A stretch of 64,000 nt of DNA from Microvirga soli (lineage in GTDB: Bacteria > Pseudomonadota > Alphaproteobacteria > Rhizobiales > Beijerinckiaceae). Where the stretch lies: assembly GCF_016734765.1 (NCBI RefSeq), contig NZ_JAERQE010000001.1, forward strand, positions 1-64,000, in the 5' to 3' direction. Positions 63,893 to 64,000 of this stretch are shown piece after piece. The stretch's first letter is position 1, and every line of letters begins with the position of its first letter. The translations under genes were made by a program, and so were the position numbers. The notes beneath the pieces are model-generated. The model saw nothing but the letters and a program-made list of their open reading frames with translations, ran no database searches and had not been told where the DNA came from.

Positions 63893-64000
63893 TTAAGACT
63901 CCGCCATCTGGAGTTCGTCAGCCAGGGAGGCGATCTCTTCAATGGCAGCCGCCAGATCCTCGGCGCCTCGCGCCTGCTGGCGCGCCGCGGTGGCGGCCTG
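63893..64000 (-). CDS. methyl-accepting chemotaxis protein, C-terminal fragment
   Basis: Only the last 35 codons are inside the window. The visible peptide (QAATAARQQARGAEDLAAAIEE... ending in LADELQMAES) is a charged coiled coil with the Q/A/E pattern of the membrane-distal or methylation-helix end of an MCP. It is directly upstream of the CheW gene (4 bp gap), which supports the call. The sensing domain and the tip lie outside the window. Confidence 0.65.
   Translation of the reverse strand, partial: QAATAARQQARGAEDLAAAIEEIASLADELQMAES

Overview
The window is a high-GC chromosomal segment from an alphaproteobacterium of the order Hyphomicrobiales (Rhizobiales), most like Microvirga, Methylobacterium or Bosea relatives. 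This rests on recognisable lineage families and gene orders: an F1-ATPase zeta inhibitor (DUF1476) beside purC, the purS-purQ-purL-bolA-grxD run, a DUF1236 protein, a TIGR02302/DUF4175 protein downstream of lysA, the twin-TM / PduO / rhomboid / etfBA / hbd order, and the rplU-rpmA-obg-proB-proA-nadD-rsfS-rlmH-envC-ctpA-rppH block. The genus is inference from remembered family distributions; no search was run.

Layout. 0.5-7 kb: envelope peptidase, AEC transporter, gluQ, a 3-methyladenine DNA glycosylase, an esterase and an HpaI-type aldolase. 6.6-13.7 kb: ATPase zeta inhibitor and de novo purine genes (purC; purS, purQ, purL), then bolA and monothiol glutaredoxin, broken by about 1 kb of nested palindromic repeats. 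13.8-17.4 kb: a zinc-ribbon class III cyclase, a TlpA-type thioredoxin, an LptM-like lipoprotein and lysA. 17.4-23.2 kb: two large RTX/cadherin-type proteins with matching C-termini, separated by AT-rich DNA. 23.4-31.2 kb: the TIGR02302 envelope protein, a PagL-like lipid A deacylase, cobalamin adenosyltransferase, rhomboid protease, etfBA and 3-hydroxybutyryl-CoA dehydrogenase. 31.2-36 kb: two VTT/DedA-type membrane proteins, HNH nuclease, DsbB, tRNA-Leu(CAA), a Gly/Ser-rich DUF1236 protein and rppH. 36.2-46.5 kb: a long leftward housekeeping block of envelope, proline, NAD and ribosome-assembly genes, in which a DUF72 gene on the opposite strand separates proB from proA. 46.7-51.3 kb: tRNA-Ser(CGA), a TTC38-like TPR protein divergent from an AraC-type regulator, DUF3616 and an atypical YkuD-fold lipoprotein.

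51.7-64 kb is a signalling region. A rightward hybrid histidine kinase faces a leftward, tightly packed chemosensory unit: MCP (cut by the window edge), a three-domain CheW, CheB, CheR, CheA, a STAS protein without the usual phospho-acceptor, CheY, CheC and a second hybrid kinase. Most junctions overlap or are a few bases apart. No flagellar or pilus genes are in view, so the output of this system is open. This is the most system-like and least ordinary part of the window.

No CRISPR array, insertion sequence, integrase, prophage or rRNA gene was recognised. Several sigma-70-like promoters and intrinsic terminators could be placed by eye and are listed with modest confidence.
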